From the NCBI GenBank assembly GCA_017307335.1, contig JAFKFJ010000194.1, positions 1 through 35,591 on the forward strand: a stretch of DNA of 35,591 nucleotides, in the 5' to 3' direction. Position numbers and translations under genes: made by a program. The notes beneath the pieces were generated by a model. The model was not told where the DNA came from. It did not search any database and saw nothing but the letters and a program-made list of their open reading frames with translations. Every line of letters begins with the position of its first letter. Positions within the stretch are counted from its first letter, which is position 1. Positions 17,501-24,210 of this stretch are shown piece after piece. This DNA comes from Alphaproteobacteria bacterium. Lineage in GTDB: Bacteria > Pseudomonadota > Alphaproteobacteria > Acetobacterales > Acetobacteraceae.

Positions 17501-17584
17501 CGGCACCAACCCCGGTGCTGGAAGGCCGTTGGAGGCGAGATAGCCGGTCGCCTCCAGCGCCTGTTTGTAGGCAGCGCTGGTCAA
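14504..17584 (-). CDS. Large N6-adenine-type DNA methyltransferase (Eco57I/TaqI-like class)
   Basis: A 1026-residue protein. Residues about 1-330 are an N-terminal domain with LQADAVFTAQ and ITPTDIRLYD, which recalls the N-terminal region of Eco57I-like enzymes but shows no clear D...ExK. The methyltransferase core starts with HYTPVELV, then D358-P-A-C-G-S-G-A-F-L (motif I) and N467-P-P-W (motif IV). This is the gamma-class layout with a long C-terminal target recognition part (LLCSKVGN, ALSGILNS, and similar TaqI-like pieces up to about residue 850). It begins with an ATGA overlap on the stop of the HTH gene and ends overlapping a nuclease gene. I infer a modification-restriction pair with cleavage supplied by the partner, not by this protein. 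Confidence 0.88.
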   Translation of the reverse strand: MTSAAYKQALEATGYLASNGLPAPGLVPAGDPRAAKMRAVFSDERVGLQADAVFTAQNAPTSIFKDAGGAEPSDEDLRRWHEAAWNVGVAPLLWIITPTDIRLYDCYASPEPTDEQAAQAPQALDRFVLQSGERLRVLDAQCGRIATETGAFWTSPIGSRINRRHRVDRELLAEISALEDRLTALGGPQTERALVHARDIAQRFVGRCIFTWYLLDRGIAQPFLPADMPADLSAMFATPSSAFALFDWLRTTFNGDLFPMDDPGAEREQLTPQHLELIRDFVEGRSLIPERLGQGRLFRFRFNAIPVDLISSIYQQFARTSAADEARSQGLHYTPVELVHLTLDPVFEGLPSHGAVIDPACGSGAFLVEAFRRLVWRAAEGKPASRELVRRILYGQLFGVDINRAALGIAAFSLYLAALELDEQPISDIRDLKFDRLIDTTLFEADSLGDNLPAAITSRAFDAVVGNPPWTFVRKEGGTERRRTSDTSTLRPRRSPDQAFLSLGAELAGEHGRVGMVMKATPFFSKDVHAVAARNHLLERLAPVALINLSYLRREDLFPDALGPALLFFARCGLGPQADRMLVGSIPWSPDFRRTGVFGLGPGEIRSVPLKRVLATPPFLKAATFGTVRDGWLIERLEKDFPRFDMLLQTLERDPSANRGQGFQVRGDANTPPAGYRRLKVVTPEKFSAFRLDYASLDDFTHKTLHRPRRESIFRGPILLCSKVGNASGAERGRYSAAVSPRDVLYTQNFYGVSFAGADVKYAYALSGILNSCLTAFQFALGGPTWGLERPTVEPHDLLSLRIPDLTRIDPALFTALIEAEEAAAADPSNSASLKALDEAVFDVYDLDRDERTLARDSVERARYLVFENRSERAGLITPPDAAALRAYAGQVVQTVDTYLRARNERHLEAVIYPTRLTKADLASGVAGITAVRFVMAQGGPGKKSIIRDGDPAELDALGALLRGQFDAPIPPYLNERRQIRLYGSDDLFILKPSEIRNWTRTAGLNDADVILADHWLRRGNAVAHA

Positions 17585-18123
17585 GCTGACCTCCGGCGCG
17601 CGGCGGCGGTCACATTGCGAGGTTCGACAGTTTCTGCGCCGATGCTCGCATTTGTCAGCGTGTCGATCGGCCGTGCCGGGAACAACTCCAACTGCCCCGA
17701 CGACGTGATGGGGTGGGGCAGCGAGAAGCCGGCCGACAACGCCTCAAGGTGAGGCTGCAGGCGGACGACGACTGCATCTTCGGCTAGCGGCAGGCCGTCG
17801 GCATCCTCCACGAACGACCAGCCGTTGTCGCCTCGCAGGACAAGTGAGTTGCCCCACGGGGCGATGAAGGAGGTCCGCTGGAAACCTGCTTTGAGGCTGG
17901 CGAACAGGTTTTGGTGCGGCTGAAGCTCGAAGTGAAAGCGATCACGCAGCACGACTGCAATGCGGAGCAGCAGAATCGTATGCCATGTGAAGCCAGCCGG
18001 TGATCCCTTTCCCTTCGGCGGAAGATCGGCCGGGATGAGGGCGCGGCGGTTCGTCCACTCGCGCAGGGTCACTGTCGAGAGGCCTGTAAGCTGTACTGCA
18101 GCAGGTGTCTTTACAAACCGCAT
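17581..18123 (-). CDS. MerR-like helix-turn-helix protein
   Basis: A 180-residue protein that begins MRFVKTPAAVQLTGLSTVTL and continues REWTNRRALIPADLPPKGKG, a MerR-type winged-helix start (choice of HTH, then a wing with the G-rich basic loop). The C-terminal 110 residues lack a known sensing domain and end in a basic tail. The stop overlaps the start of the methyltransferase (ATGA, 17584-17581), so it is translated with it. A 9-bp perfect inverted repeat lies 12 bp upstream of the start. The likely role is a controller of the methyltransferase/nuclease cassette, the part that C proteins play in other restriction systems. Confidence 0.72.
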   Translation of the reverse strand: MRFVKTPAAVQLTGLSTVTLREWTNRRALIPADLPPKGKGSPAGFTWHTILLLRIAVVLRDRFHFELQPHQNLFASLKAGFQRTSFIAPWGNSLVLRGDNGWSFVEDADGLPLAEDAVVVRLQPHLEALSAGFSLPHPITSSGQLELFPARPIDTLTNASIGAETVEPRNVTAAARRRSA

Positions 18124-18134
18124 GCCTACCTTGG

Positions 18135-18157
18135 GGATCGGGTCTTATACCCGATCC
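18135..18157. promoter_or_regulatory. Perfect 9-bp inverted repeat, likely operator of the HTH-methyltransferase operon
   Basis: GGATCGGGT (18135-18143), five bases, ACCCGATCC (18149-18157). On the minus strand the repeat contains TATAAG (18149-18144), a good -10 box, whose start site would give a leader of about a dozen bases before ATG 18123. No good -35 is seen, which fits activator control. A further half site GGGTAT follows in direct continuation (about 18168-18173). Read by eye; binding is inferred. Confidence 0.45.
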
Positions 18158-18753
18158 GCCAAAGAATGGGTATCAGACTCGACTTCTGCCGTAAACGGCT
18201 TCGGCGTGAGGGGAGGTCCGAGAGAGATGTCAGCACTCTCTGTGGTCGCAACCGGAGACGGTTCCCGGGGGGCCGGTCCCCAGAAAGATCACTGTGCTGC
18301 GGGCCGGACCCGAAACCGGCTAGTGGATGGGCTTAGTGCACCGAGCCGTTGCGCCGCTGCCTTCTCGTCACCATCTCGGACCTTTGCTGGCCATGTGTCC
18401 TTCCACACCGCCACAGCCAGAGGCGTTGGTCTATCTGCTCGTCCGCCTTCCATCAAGCCATCAGGCTCGATGAATGGTATTGAAGCGGGGGAGAGAGATG
18501 GCGAGGATAGCGCGTGTGAACGCGTTGTGCTACGAAGGCTGACGGTCTTTCCTTGTATCGGTGCGTAGCGCGCCACATGGTCGATGGCGCGAAAAATCGA
18601 CCGATCGTTGTCGATAGACTCTGAAACGTCGCTGAATTCCGATCGCGCGAATTTTCCTTTGAAATCATAAGCGAAATATTTTGACGGCTCGATGGTCGGG
18701 CTTTGACCGTCAGAAGAAATATTTTGCGCTTATAAATCAGCGCGTTACGATGA
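18158..18753. other. Gene-free stretch with AT-rich segment, between HTH gene and integrase remnant
   Basis: About 600 bp with no supported gene. Short frames on either strand (for example 18289-18576 minus and the plus frame up to 18568) show no family features. The first two thirds have the usual GC content. From about 18590 to 18760 the sequence turns AT-rich, contains the repeats listed separately, and leads into the integrase remnant. It is probably decayed element DNA. Confidence 0.5.
18673..18743. repeat. AT-rich direct and inverted repeats next to the integrase remnant
   Basis: The 11-mer GAAATATTTTG occurs at 18673-18683 and 18716-18726. TGACGG (18682-18687) faces CCGTCA (18707-18712), so the outer AAATATTT boxes form an imperfect inverted repeat around it. 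GCGCT (18726-18730) and AGCGC (18739-18743) form another small hairpin. Such clustered AT-rich repeats are seen at integrase arm sites and at excisionase or promoter regions. No function can be proved. Confidence 0.4.
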
Positions 18754-18756
18754 CTT

Positions 18757-19089
18757 AAAACCATCGAGTGGGCTACCTTCAACCGTATCACCATGGCAAT
18801 CGTCGACCGTGCCAAGAAGCAGGAATTGCCGCTGGAGTCATTTACTGTTCATGATCTTCGGCGCGCAGGCTCAACGCTCCTGAACGAACTCGGCTTCAAT
18901 CGCGACTGGATCGAGAAATGCCTTGCTCATGAGGACGGCCGCAGCTCACGAGGCGTCTACAACAAAGCCGAATACGAGCCGCACCGTCGGCACATGTTGC
19001 AGGAATGGTCGGATGTTGTCGATGCGTGGATTGGCGGCAAGACGCACAAGCCGATCTTGTATCCGCCGGCGGTGGAGCTTGCTGCTTGA
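18757..19089 (+). pseudogene. C-terminal remnant of a tyrosine recombinase (phage/island integrase)
   Basis: The frame opens after a stop at 18751-18753 and has ATG 18793, but similarity to integrases already shows at TIEWATFNRI. The catalytic end is clear: HDLRRAGSTLLNELGFN (Arg II box, H-x-L-R-R), then IEKCLAHEDGRSSRGVYNKA, with the His of LAH and the Tyr nucleophile of GVYNKAEY. Everything upstream, with the first catalytic Arg, is missing, so it cannot be active. It looks like the P4-type integrases of genomic islands. It lies at the right margin of the defence genes, as expected for a residue of the island's own integration module. Confidence 0.8.
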
Positions 19090-19241
19090 GGCAGACCGTT
19101 TGTCCGATGTGACGGGTCGGGTAAAAGGAACGCGACGCAGTATCTCCCTCATGCATGGCTTTGGTCTGCCCCCGTGAAACTGGGGCATTTGAGGTTAGAG
19201 TTTTGGGCCGCTGGACCCCCTGGCTGGGAGGAGCGGAGCCG

Positions 19242-19508
19242 ATGAAGGCATCGAAGTTCACGGACGCGCAGAAGGTGTTCATTCTGAAGCAGGGTGCTGA
19301 GGGTGTCGCTGTGGCGGAGCTCTGCCGCAAGGCAGGGATCAGCCAGGCGACGCATTTCAACTGGAAGAAGAAATACGAGGGGCTGACGCCGCCGGAGATG
19401 CGGCGGCTGAAGCAGCTCGAGGACGAGAACGGCAAGCTCAGGAAGCTGGTGGCGGATCTGTCGCTCGATCGAGAGATGCTGCAGGACGTCATTCGCCGAA
19501 AAATCTGA
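19242..19508 (+). CDS. IS3-family transposase OrfA
   Basis: An 88-residue protein beginning MKASKFTDAQKVFILKQGAE, with a helix-turn-helix of the IS3 OrfA type and a C-terminal leucine-zipper-like part (LKQLEDENGKLRKLVADLSL). It is preceded by GGGAGGAG. It ends at TGA 19506-19508 just after a run of five A (19499-19503), where a -1 shift would lead into orfB. OrfA appears intact although orfB is broken. Confidence 0.85.
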   Translation: MKASKFTDAQKVFILKQGAEGVAVAELCRKAGISQATHFNWKKKYEGLTPPEMRRLKQLEDENGKLRKLVADLSLDREMLQDVIRRKI

Positions 19509-20210
19509 GGCCTGGTCGCAAGCGCAAGCTCGTTGATGCGATGCGGCGTGAATGGGATGTCTCGATCCGGCGTGCCCGCCGGGTGTTGGAGATCGACACG
19601 TCGACCTACCACTATCGCTCGCGTCGACCCGATCAGGCCGAGCTCGAGAAGCGGATCCGGGAGATCGCCGAGACCCGGGTGCGCTACGGCTATCGGCGTG
19701 TGCATGTTCTGTTGCGTCGGGAGGGCTGGCGGGTGAATGCCAAGCGGTCTACCGGCTGTATCGGGAACAGGGTCTGCAACTGCGCAACAAGGTGCCGAAA
19801 CGGCGCGTGAAGGCGAAGCTGCGTGAGGATCGGCAGCTCGCCTTGCGGCCGAACGACGTCTGGGCGATGGACTTTCTGCACGACCAGCTGGCGACCGGAC
19901 GGAAGATCCGGGTCGACCAGGGCTCGGAGTTTGTCTCACGGGACCTGGACCTGTGGGCGTATGCACGCGGCGTGACACTGGACTTCTCGCGGCCGGGCAA
20001 GCCGACGGACAATGCGGTCGCGGAAGCCTTCAACAGCCGCATCCGAGCGGAGTGCCTGAACGCCCACTGGTTCCTGACGCTTGCGGACGCACGCGAAAAA
20101 CTGGAGGCTTGGCGCAGATACTACAACGAGGAACGCCCGCACGGGCGATCGGCAACAAGCTGCCGGTTTCGCTGCAGAATCCCGGTGACGCAGCCAGTCC
20201 GTCACCGTGA
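19494..20210 (+). pseudogene. IS3-family transposase OrfB, broken
   Basis: The reading frame begins as KNLRPGRKRKLVDAMRREWD in the -1 frame of orfA. A base is missing near 19745-19748 (AAGCGG-TCTAC where AAGCGGGTCTAC is expected), moving to the frame that reads VYRLYREQGLQLRNK. Near 19906-19916 about 40 codons between WAMDF and VDQGSEF are gone, fused at an ATCCGGGT repeat. A second base is missing near 20143-20146 before AIGNKLPVSL. The DDE residues (WAMD, VDQG, AEAFN) remain, but their spacing is collapsed. It is certainly inactive. Confidence 0.85.
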
Positions 20211-20474
20211 TGAAAGGCCGGAAACTCCAGCTTCCGGTGCTCCAATGAATGGGCGCGGCCCAATAGTCCAACGGGGCAAGGTCATGCTCGCTATGTGTGC
20301 ATTGGGGGTGTGACGGATGGCTCCCGCAGCGGCGGGCTCGCGCTCGGGATCGGCCCGCCGCACCAAAGTTGCAGGAGGCGGCGACCCTTGCGTTTGGCGC
20401 CGCATGACGCTGAGCGATTGGGCTGCCGATCGGCGCCGTCAGCAACCAGGCCCCGGCAGCATCGAACAGCGGCG

Positions 20475-21095
20475 TCAGTGCACCTGCGGCGTGTTCACCC
20501 ACAGCAGGCGCGCGGTACCGCTTCCAACATTGCGGTAGGCACTCTTCAGATGCGCCTTGAAGAAAAATGAGTCGCCCGCCGACATCCGATATGTGGTCCC
20601 GTCGATATCAAGTTCGATTTCACCTTCAAGAAGGTAGCCGACCGCTTCGCCGTGATGTTTGATCGGATCAGTCTTGTGGCCGCCGGGTCCCACGTTATGG
20701 ATATTGGCTTCCAGCAGGTTCCCTGCCGCCGGGGGGACCAGACGCTCGTATCTGACTTCGTGGCCGCCGCCCAGTGCGTCGCTCGCGACCAGGACACGCT
20801 CCTCTGGCCGTTGCACGAGCTTGTGCGTGTCGAGCTCCAGCCCGAAGAACGACGCCATGTTGCGGTCCAACGCGACAATGATCTTGTTCAGCATGGGGAG
20901 CGAGGGCACCACACGATTGGCCTCGATCTTTGAGATCATGCTTTCGGTACAATTCACCTTCTTCGCCAGATCACGCATGCGCAAGCCTCGGAGCACGCGG
21001 GCGTAGCGAACTCGCGCGCCGATGTGCAGATCCGAGGCAGCGGGGTCCGGCTCCGCCAGACGGGGGAGCGGTCGCTTACGACTGTGCGTTGTCAT
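20475..21095 (-). CDS. XRE-family regulator with C-terminal cupin
   Basis: A 206-residue protein from ATG 21095 (GTG 21101, two codons upstream, is an alternative). Residues about 25-80 are an XRE helix-turn-helix (ARVRYARVLRGLRMRDLAKK, then SMISKIEANRVVPSL). Residues about 125-200 are a cupin (HHGEAVGYLLEGEIELDIDG, then FFFKAHLKSAYRNVG), which probably binds a small ligand. Such HTH-cupin proteins regulate amino-acid, polyamine or amide catabolic operons. It is divergent from the ABC/amidase operon, which it likely controls. Ligand unknown. Confidence 0.85.
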   Translation of the reverse strand: MTTHSRKRPLPRLAEPDPAASDLHIGARVRYARVLRGLRMRDLAKKVNCTESMISKIEANRVVPSLPMLNKIIVALDRNMASFFGLELDTHKLVQRPEERVLVASDALGGGHEVRYERLVPPAAGNLLEANIHNVGPGGHKTDPIKHHGEAVGYLLEGEIELDIDGTTYRMSAGDSFFFKAHLKSAYRNVGSGTARLLWVNTPQVH

Positions 21096-21262
21096 CGGCA
21101 CTCACCGGCGGCTGCGCGGTCCTTGGGCAGAATGAAAGGGTGACGTTCATCAACATGCTCTCAAAGAATGCACCTGACTGAGCCTCATGCTTGCGGCCAT
21201 CCCCAGCTTAGGAGCTGCGCCGCTTTCCATTCTACTCGACTCCACCGCCAATCAAGCGTCAC

Positions 21263-21276
21263 GGGATGATTATCCC
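21263..21276. promoter_or_regulatory. Small palindrome in the regulator-transporter intergenic region
   Basis: GGGAT, four bases, ATCCC. It lies in the 290-bp gap between the XRE-cupin gene and the transporter operon. It is a possible operator for the regulator, but the arms are only five bases and chance is not excluded. No confident -35/-10 pair was seen in the gap. Confidence 0.25.
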
Positions 21277-21339
21277 TCAAATGCGCCAACGATGGTGCCG
21301 CCAGGCGTCGGCACGGCGGTTGCTAGGGAGGCAGTCGCT

Positions 21340-21390
21340 ATGGACGAGCGCCCGGTCGGTCGATCGCGGAGAGGGATGCAGCATCGGTGA
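21340..21390 (+). CDS. Possible 16-residue leader peptide coupled to the ABC permease
   Basis: ATG 21340 follows AGGGAGG (21325-21331) at eight bases, an excellent ribosome site, and encodes MDERPVGRSRRGMQHR. Its TGA (21388-21390) overlaps the GTG start of the permease (GTGA). The permease itself has only a distant GGAGAGGG (about 13 bases away), so this short frame may be the real ribosome entry point. It could also be chance. No stem-loop attenuator is obvious. Confidence 0.35.
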   Translation: MDERPVGRSRRGMQHR

Positions 21391-22400
21391 GCTTCGTGTG
21401 GAGGCGATTGCTGGGAACGGTGCCAAGCCTCATCGGCGTGGTTGTGGTGACGTTCCTGCTCTCCCACGCCCTTCCCGGCGACCCGGCGGCCTATTTCGCC
21501 GGCCCCGCCGCCAACGCAACGTCGATCGCCCAAATTCGTGCGAAGCTTGGTCTCGACAGAAGCCTGCCAGTGCAGTTTCTCCAGTATATCGTCGATCTCG
21601 TGCACGGCAACTTGGGCAACTCGCTGACGACCGGACAGCCCGTGCTGACCGACCTGATCCAGCGCCTTCCGGCGTCGATCGAACTGACCTTCTTCGCGCT
21701 GGCGTTCGCGGTTGTCATTGCGATCCCGATGGGCGTTTGGGCGGCGACGCGCCCGGACTCTCTTGCCGACCACTTCTGCCGGGCGACGGTCTCGGTCGCG
21801 GCAGCGTTCCCTACCTTCTTCGTGGGGCTGCTCCTGGTCTACGTATTCTACTTCCTTCTCGGCGTCGCACCCGAACCAGTCGGGAGGCTAAACGAGATCC
21901 TCTACACCCCGCCTGCGCGCGTCACCGGGATGTACACGGTCGATAGCCTGATCTCCGGCGATTGGCAGACGTTTCTGGCATCGCTCGCGCAGCTGGTGCT
22001 CCCGGCGATCTCGCTCGGCCTCTTTGCACTGGCACCGATTGCCAGAATCACACGCGCCTCAATGCTGCAAGCCTTGGGCAGCGACTTCACCCGCACGGCG
22101 CGGGCAGGCGGATTGCCGCGTTCCAAGATTCTCGTGACGTACGCTTTCCGCAATGCGCTGCTGCCAGTGAGTAATGTGCTGGGCATGGTGTTCTCGTTCC
22201 TGCTCGGCTCTAACGTGCTGATCGAGCAGGTCTATGGATGGCAGGGCATTGGCGCCTATGCGGTCACCGCGGTGCTCGCGTCCGACTATGCCGCCGTCCA
22301 GGGCTTCGTGCTCATGATGGCGGTGCTCTATGTACTGCTGAATTTGCTTGTCGATCTCCTCGGCACGATGATCGACCCACGCGTGCGGTTCGAGTCCTGA
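21387..22400 (+). CDS. ABC transporter permease, DppB/OppB type
   Basis: A 337-residue inner-membrane protein with about six membrane segments (the first is VPSLIGVVVVTFLLSHALPG). It shows the permease hallmarks: PASIELTFFALAFAVVIAIP and the EAA-like loop near RASMLQALGSDFTRTARAGG. It is one of two permeases of a peptide/nickel-type ABC importer. The GTG start is in frame and typical for the family N-terminus. It overlaps the next gene (TGATG, stop 22398-22400 with start 22400). Confidence 0.93.
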   Translation: MSFVWRRLLGTVPSLIGVVVVTFLLSHALPGDPAAYFAGPAANATSIAQIRAKLGLDRSLPVQFLQYIVDLVHGNLGNSLTTGQPVLTDLIQRLPASIELTFFALAFAVVIAIPMGVWAATRPDSLADHFCRATVSVAAAFPTFFVGLLLVYVFYFLLGVAPEPVGRLNEILYTPPARVTGMYTVDSLISGDWQTFLASLAQLVLPAISLGLFALAPIARITRASMLQALGSDFTRTARAGGLPRSKILVTYAFRNALLPVSNVLGMVFSFLLGSNVLIEQVYGWQGIGAYAVTAVLASDYAAVQGFVLMMAVLYVLLNLLVDLLGTMIDPRVRFES

Positions 22401-23251
22401 TGCGCGCTGCCGCGCTCGCCCGCAATGTCGGCCATGCGTTCGGCGAAAACCGTCTTACGCTCGCCGCGGTTGCCATTCTCATAGTGTTACTGACTTGCGC
22501 CGGGTTCGGACATGCGCTTGCGCCCTACGATCCGTTGACAACGGACGGTGCTGCAAAGCTGCTGCCGCCGAATGCCGCTCACCCATTCGGAACCGACGCG
22601 CTCGGCCGCGACATCCTGAGCCGGGTAATCGTGGCTGCGCGGCTCGATATCGGCATGGCCATCTCGGCTGTACTCCTCTCGTTCGCTGCCGGCCTCGCGC
22701 TCGGCGCCGCCGCCGGATACTTCGGCGGATGGACCGATCGCATCATCGGTCGGCTGATGGACACGATCATGGCCTTCCCGCTGTTCGTACTGGCGATGGG
22801 GATCGTCGCCGCGCTCGGCAACAGCGTGCTGAACATCATTCTGGCGACCATGATCATCAATCTGCCGTTCTATTGTCGCTTCGCCCGCGGCGAGGTGAAC
22901 GTCCGGCGCGAACTGGGATATGTCGAGGCGGCGCGCATGGGCGGCAACCGCGCCGTCCCGGTACTGATCCGCCACATCATCCCGAATATCCTGCCGCCGA
23001 TGATGGTCCAAGCTTCGCTCAACATGGGCTGGGCGATTCTGAATGCCGCCGGCCTCTCCTTCATCGGCCTCGGCGTGCGCCCGCCGACGCCGGAATGGGG
23101 GATCATGGTCTCTGAGGGGGCAAGCTACATCATCTCCGGGGAATGGTGGACGTTCGTGTTTCCCGGCGCTGCCCTCGTGCTCGCGGTGTTCTGCTTCAAC
23201 CTGCTCGGCGACGGGCTGCGCGACCTGCTCGACCCGCGACGGCGCATATGA
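22400..23251 (+). CDS. ABC transporter permease, DppC/OppC type
   Basis: A 283-residue second permease. An N-terminal membrane helix (LTLAAVAILIVLLTCAGFG) is followed by the conserved HPFGTDALGRDILSRVIVAA segment, about five further helices, and the EAA loop EAARMGGNRAVPVLIRHIIP. It pairs with the DppB-type protein. Its stop overlaps the ATPase start (ATGA, 23248-23251). The frame is open upstream to 22238, but the family N-terminus and the overlap fix the start at 22400. Confidence 0.94.
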   Translation: MRAAALARNVGHAFGENRLTLAAVAILIVLLTCAGFGHALAPYDPLTTDGAAKLLPPNAAHPFGTDALGRDILSRVIVAARLDIGMAISAVLLSFAAGLALGAAAGYFGGWTDRIIGRLMDTIMAFPLFVLAMGIVAALGNSVLNIILATMIINLPFYCRFARGEVNVRRELGYVEAARMGGNRAVPVLIRHIIPNILPPMMVQASLNMGWAILNAAGLSFIGLGVRPPTPEWGIMVSEGASYIISGEWWTFVFPGAALVLAVFCFNLLGDGLRDLLDPRRRI

Positions 23252-24210
23252 CGGGACAATTGCAGATCGATCGGCTCTCGCTGGTCTTCCGTACGCGTCA
23301 TGGCGCCGTACGGGCACTCGAAGATGTGTCGCTTAGCATCGAACGCGGAGAGATCCTCGGTGTCGTTGGCGAGAGCGGCTCGGGCAAATCGGTACTCGCC
23401 TACGCGGTCATCGGACTGCAGGACCCAGCTGCCGAGGTTCTGGGCGGCCGCATCCTGTTCGGTGGGCTCGACATGCTTGCAGCCTCCGAACAGGCGCGAG
23501 CGGACGTGCGCGGCCGCGAGCTCGCCATGATCTTCCAAAGCCCCCGCACGGCGCTCAACCCGATCCGCAAAGTCGGTCGGCAGATCGAAGATATCCTGCG
23601 CCAACACGCCAATGTTTCTAGCGGTGAACTTCGTCGCCATGCGATCAACGCTCTTGCGCGCGTGCGCATTCCCGACCCCGAGCGGCGCTATCATGCCTAT
23701 CCGTTCGAGCTTTCGGGCGGCATGTGCCAACGCGTGATGATCGCGATGGCTCTTGCGTGCTCCCCCTTTCTGCTGATCGCGGACGAGCCGACCACCGGCC
23801 TCGACGTGACGACGCAGGCCGTGATCATGGACCTGATCCGTGATCTGAGCCGCAGCGCCCGCATGTCCACGCTGTTGATCACACATGATCTCGGCCTCGC
23901 CGGCGAATATTGCGACCGCATTGCGGTGATGCACGCAGGCCACGTCGTCGAGGTCGCATCGGTCGAGAAGCTGCTGGACCATCCGGCCCATCCTTATACC
24001 CAGCAATTGCTCGGTGCCACGCCTACACCACAGTCCACCATCGAAGGGCTGACGGCGATTCCGGGGCAGTTGCCGGACCTTCGCCACGATCTGCCCGCAT
24101 GTCGGTTCAGCGCACGGTGCGCTCGCCGCGTGGCTGCTTGCGAGGAGCGTCCGCTGCCGTGGGTATCAATCGGCCCGGATCATCTCGTCCGCTGCCAGGT
24201 TCCCCTATGA
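23248..24210 (+). CDS. ABC transporter ATPase, DppD/OppD type
   Basis: A 320-residue ATPase. Walker A G41-E-S-G-S-G-K-S48, Q-loop FQSPRTALNP, signature LSGGM, Walker B LLIADEPTTGLDV and H-loop LITHDL are all present. The C-terminal oligopeptide-type extension contains HPYTQQLLGATP and the Cys-bearing CRFSARCARRVAAC that in some relatives binds an iron-sulfur cluster. It overlaps its neighbours by four bases on both sides. It energises import together with the following ATPase. Confidence 0.95.
   Translation: MTGQLQIDRLSLVFRTRHGAVRALEDVSLSIERGEILGVVGESGSGKSVLAYAVIGLQDPAAEVLGGRILFGGLDMLAASEQARADVRGRELAMIFQSPRTALNPIRKVGRQIEDILRQHANVSSGELRRHAINALARVRIPDPERRYHAYPFELSGGMCQRVMIAMALACSPFLLIADEPTTGLDVTTQAVIMDLIRDLSRSARMSTLLITHDLGLAGEYCDRIAVMHAGHVVEVASVEKLLDHPAHPYTQQLLGATPTPQSTIEGLTAIPGQLPDLRHDLPACRFSARCARRVAACEERPLPWVSIGPDHLVRCQVPL

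Larger units (their letters stand above)
19167..20278 (+). mobile_element. Decayed IS3-family element
   Basis: The element is about 1.1 kb. Left end TGCCCC and right end GGGGCA are inverted and enclose orfA and a broken orfB. The real ends may extend differently because only six terminal bases match. GGTC stands just left (19163-19166) and, one base off, just right (20280-20283), a possible target duplication. Two single-base frameshifts and an internal deletion in orfB make it immobile without help. Confidence 0.7.

Noticed and set aside
14504-17584. BREX PglX or a fused type IIG enzyme
   Set aside because: No other BREX genes are near, and the N-terminal domain shows no clear D...ExK nuclease; the nuclease is a separate gene.
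18289-18576. 95-residue minus-strand frame
   Set aside because: No ribosome site, no recognisable domain, in a region that looks decayed.
18673-18743. CRISPR array
   Set aside because: Only two copies of an 11-mer with one spacer and no cas genes; not an array.
18896-19978. 360-residue minus-strand frame
   Set aside because: Crosses the integrase stump and the IS3 element in antisense, is Arg/Ser/Pro-rich and has no domain.
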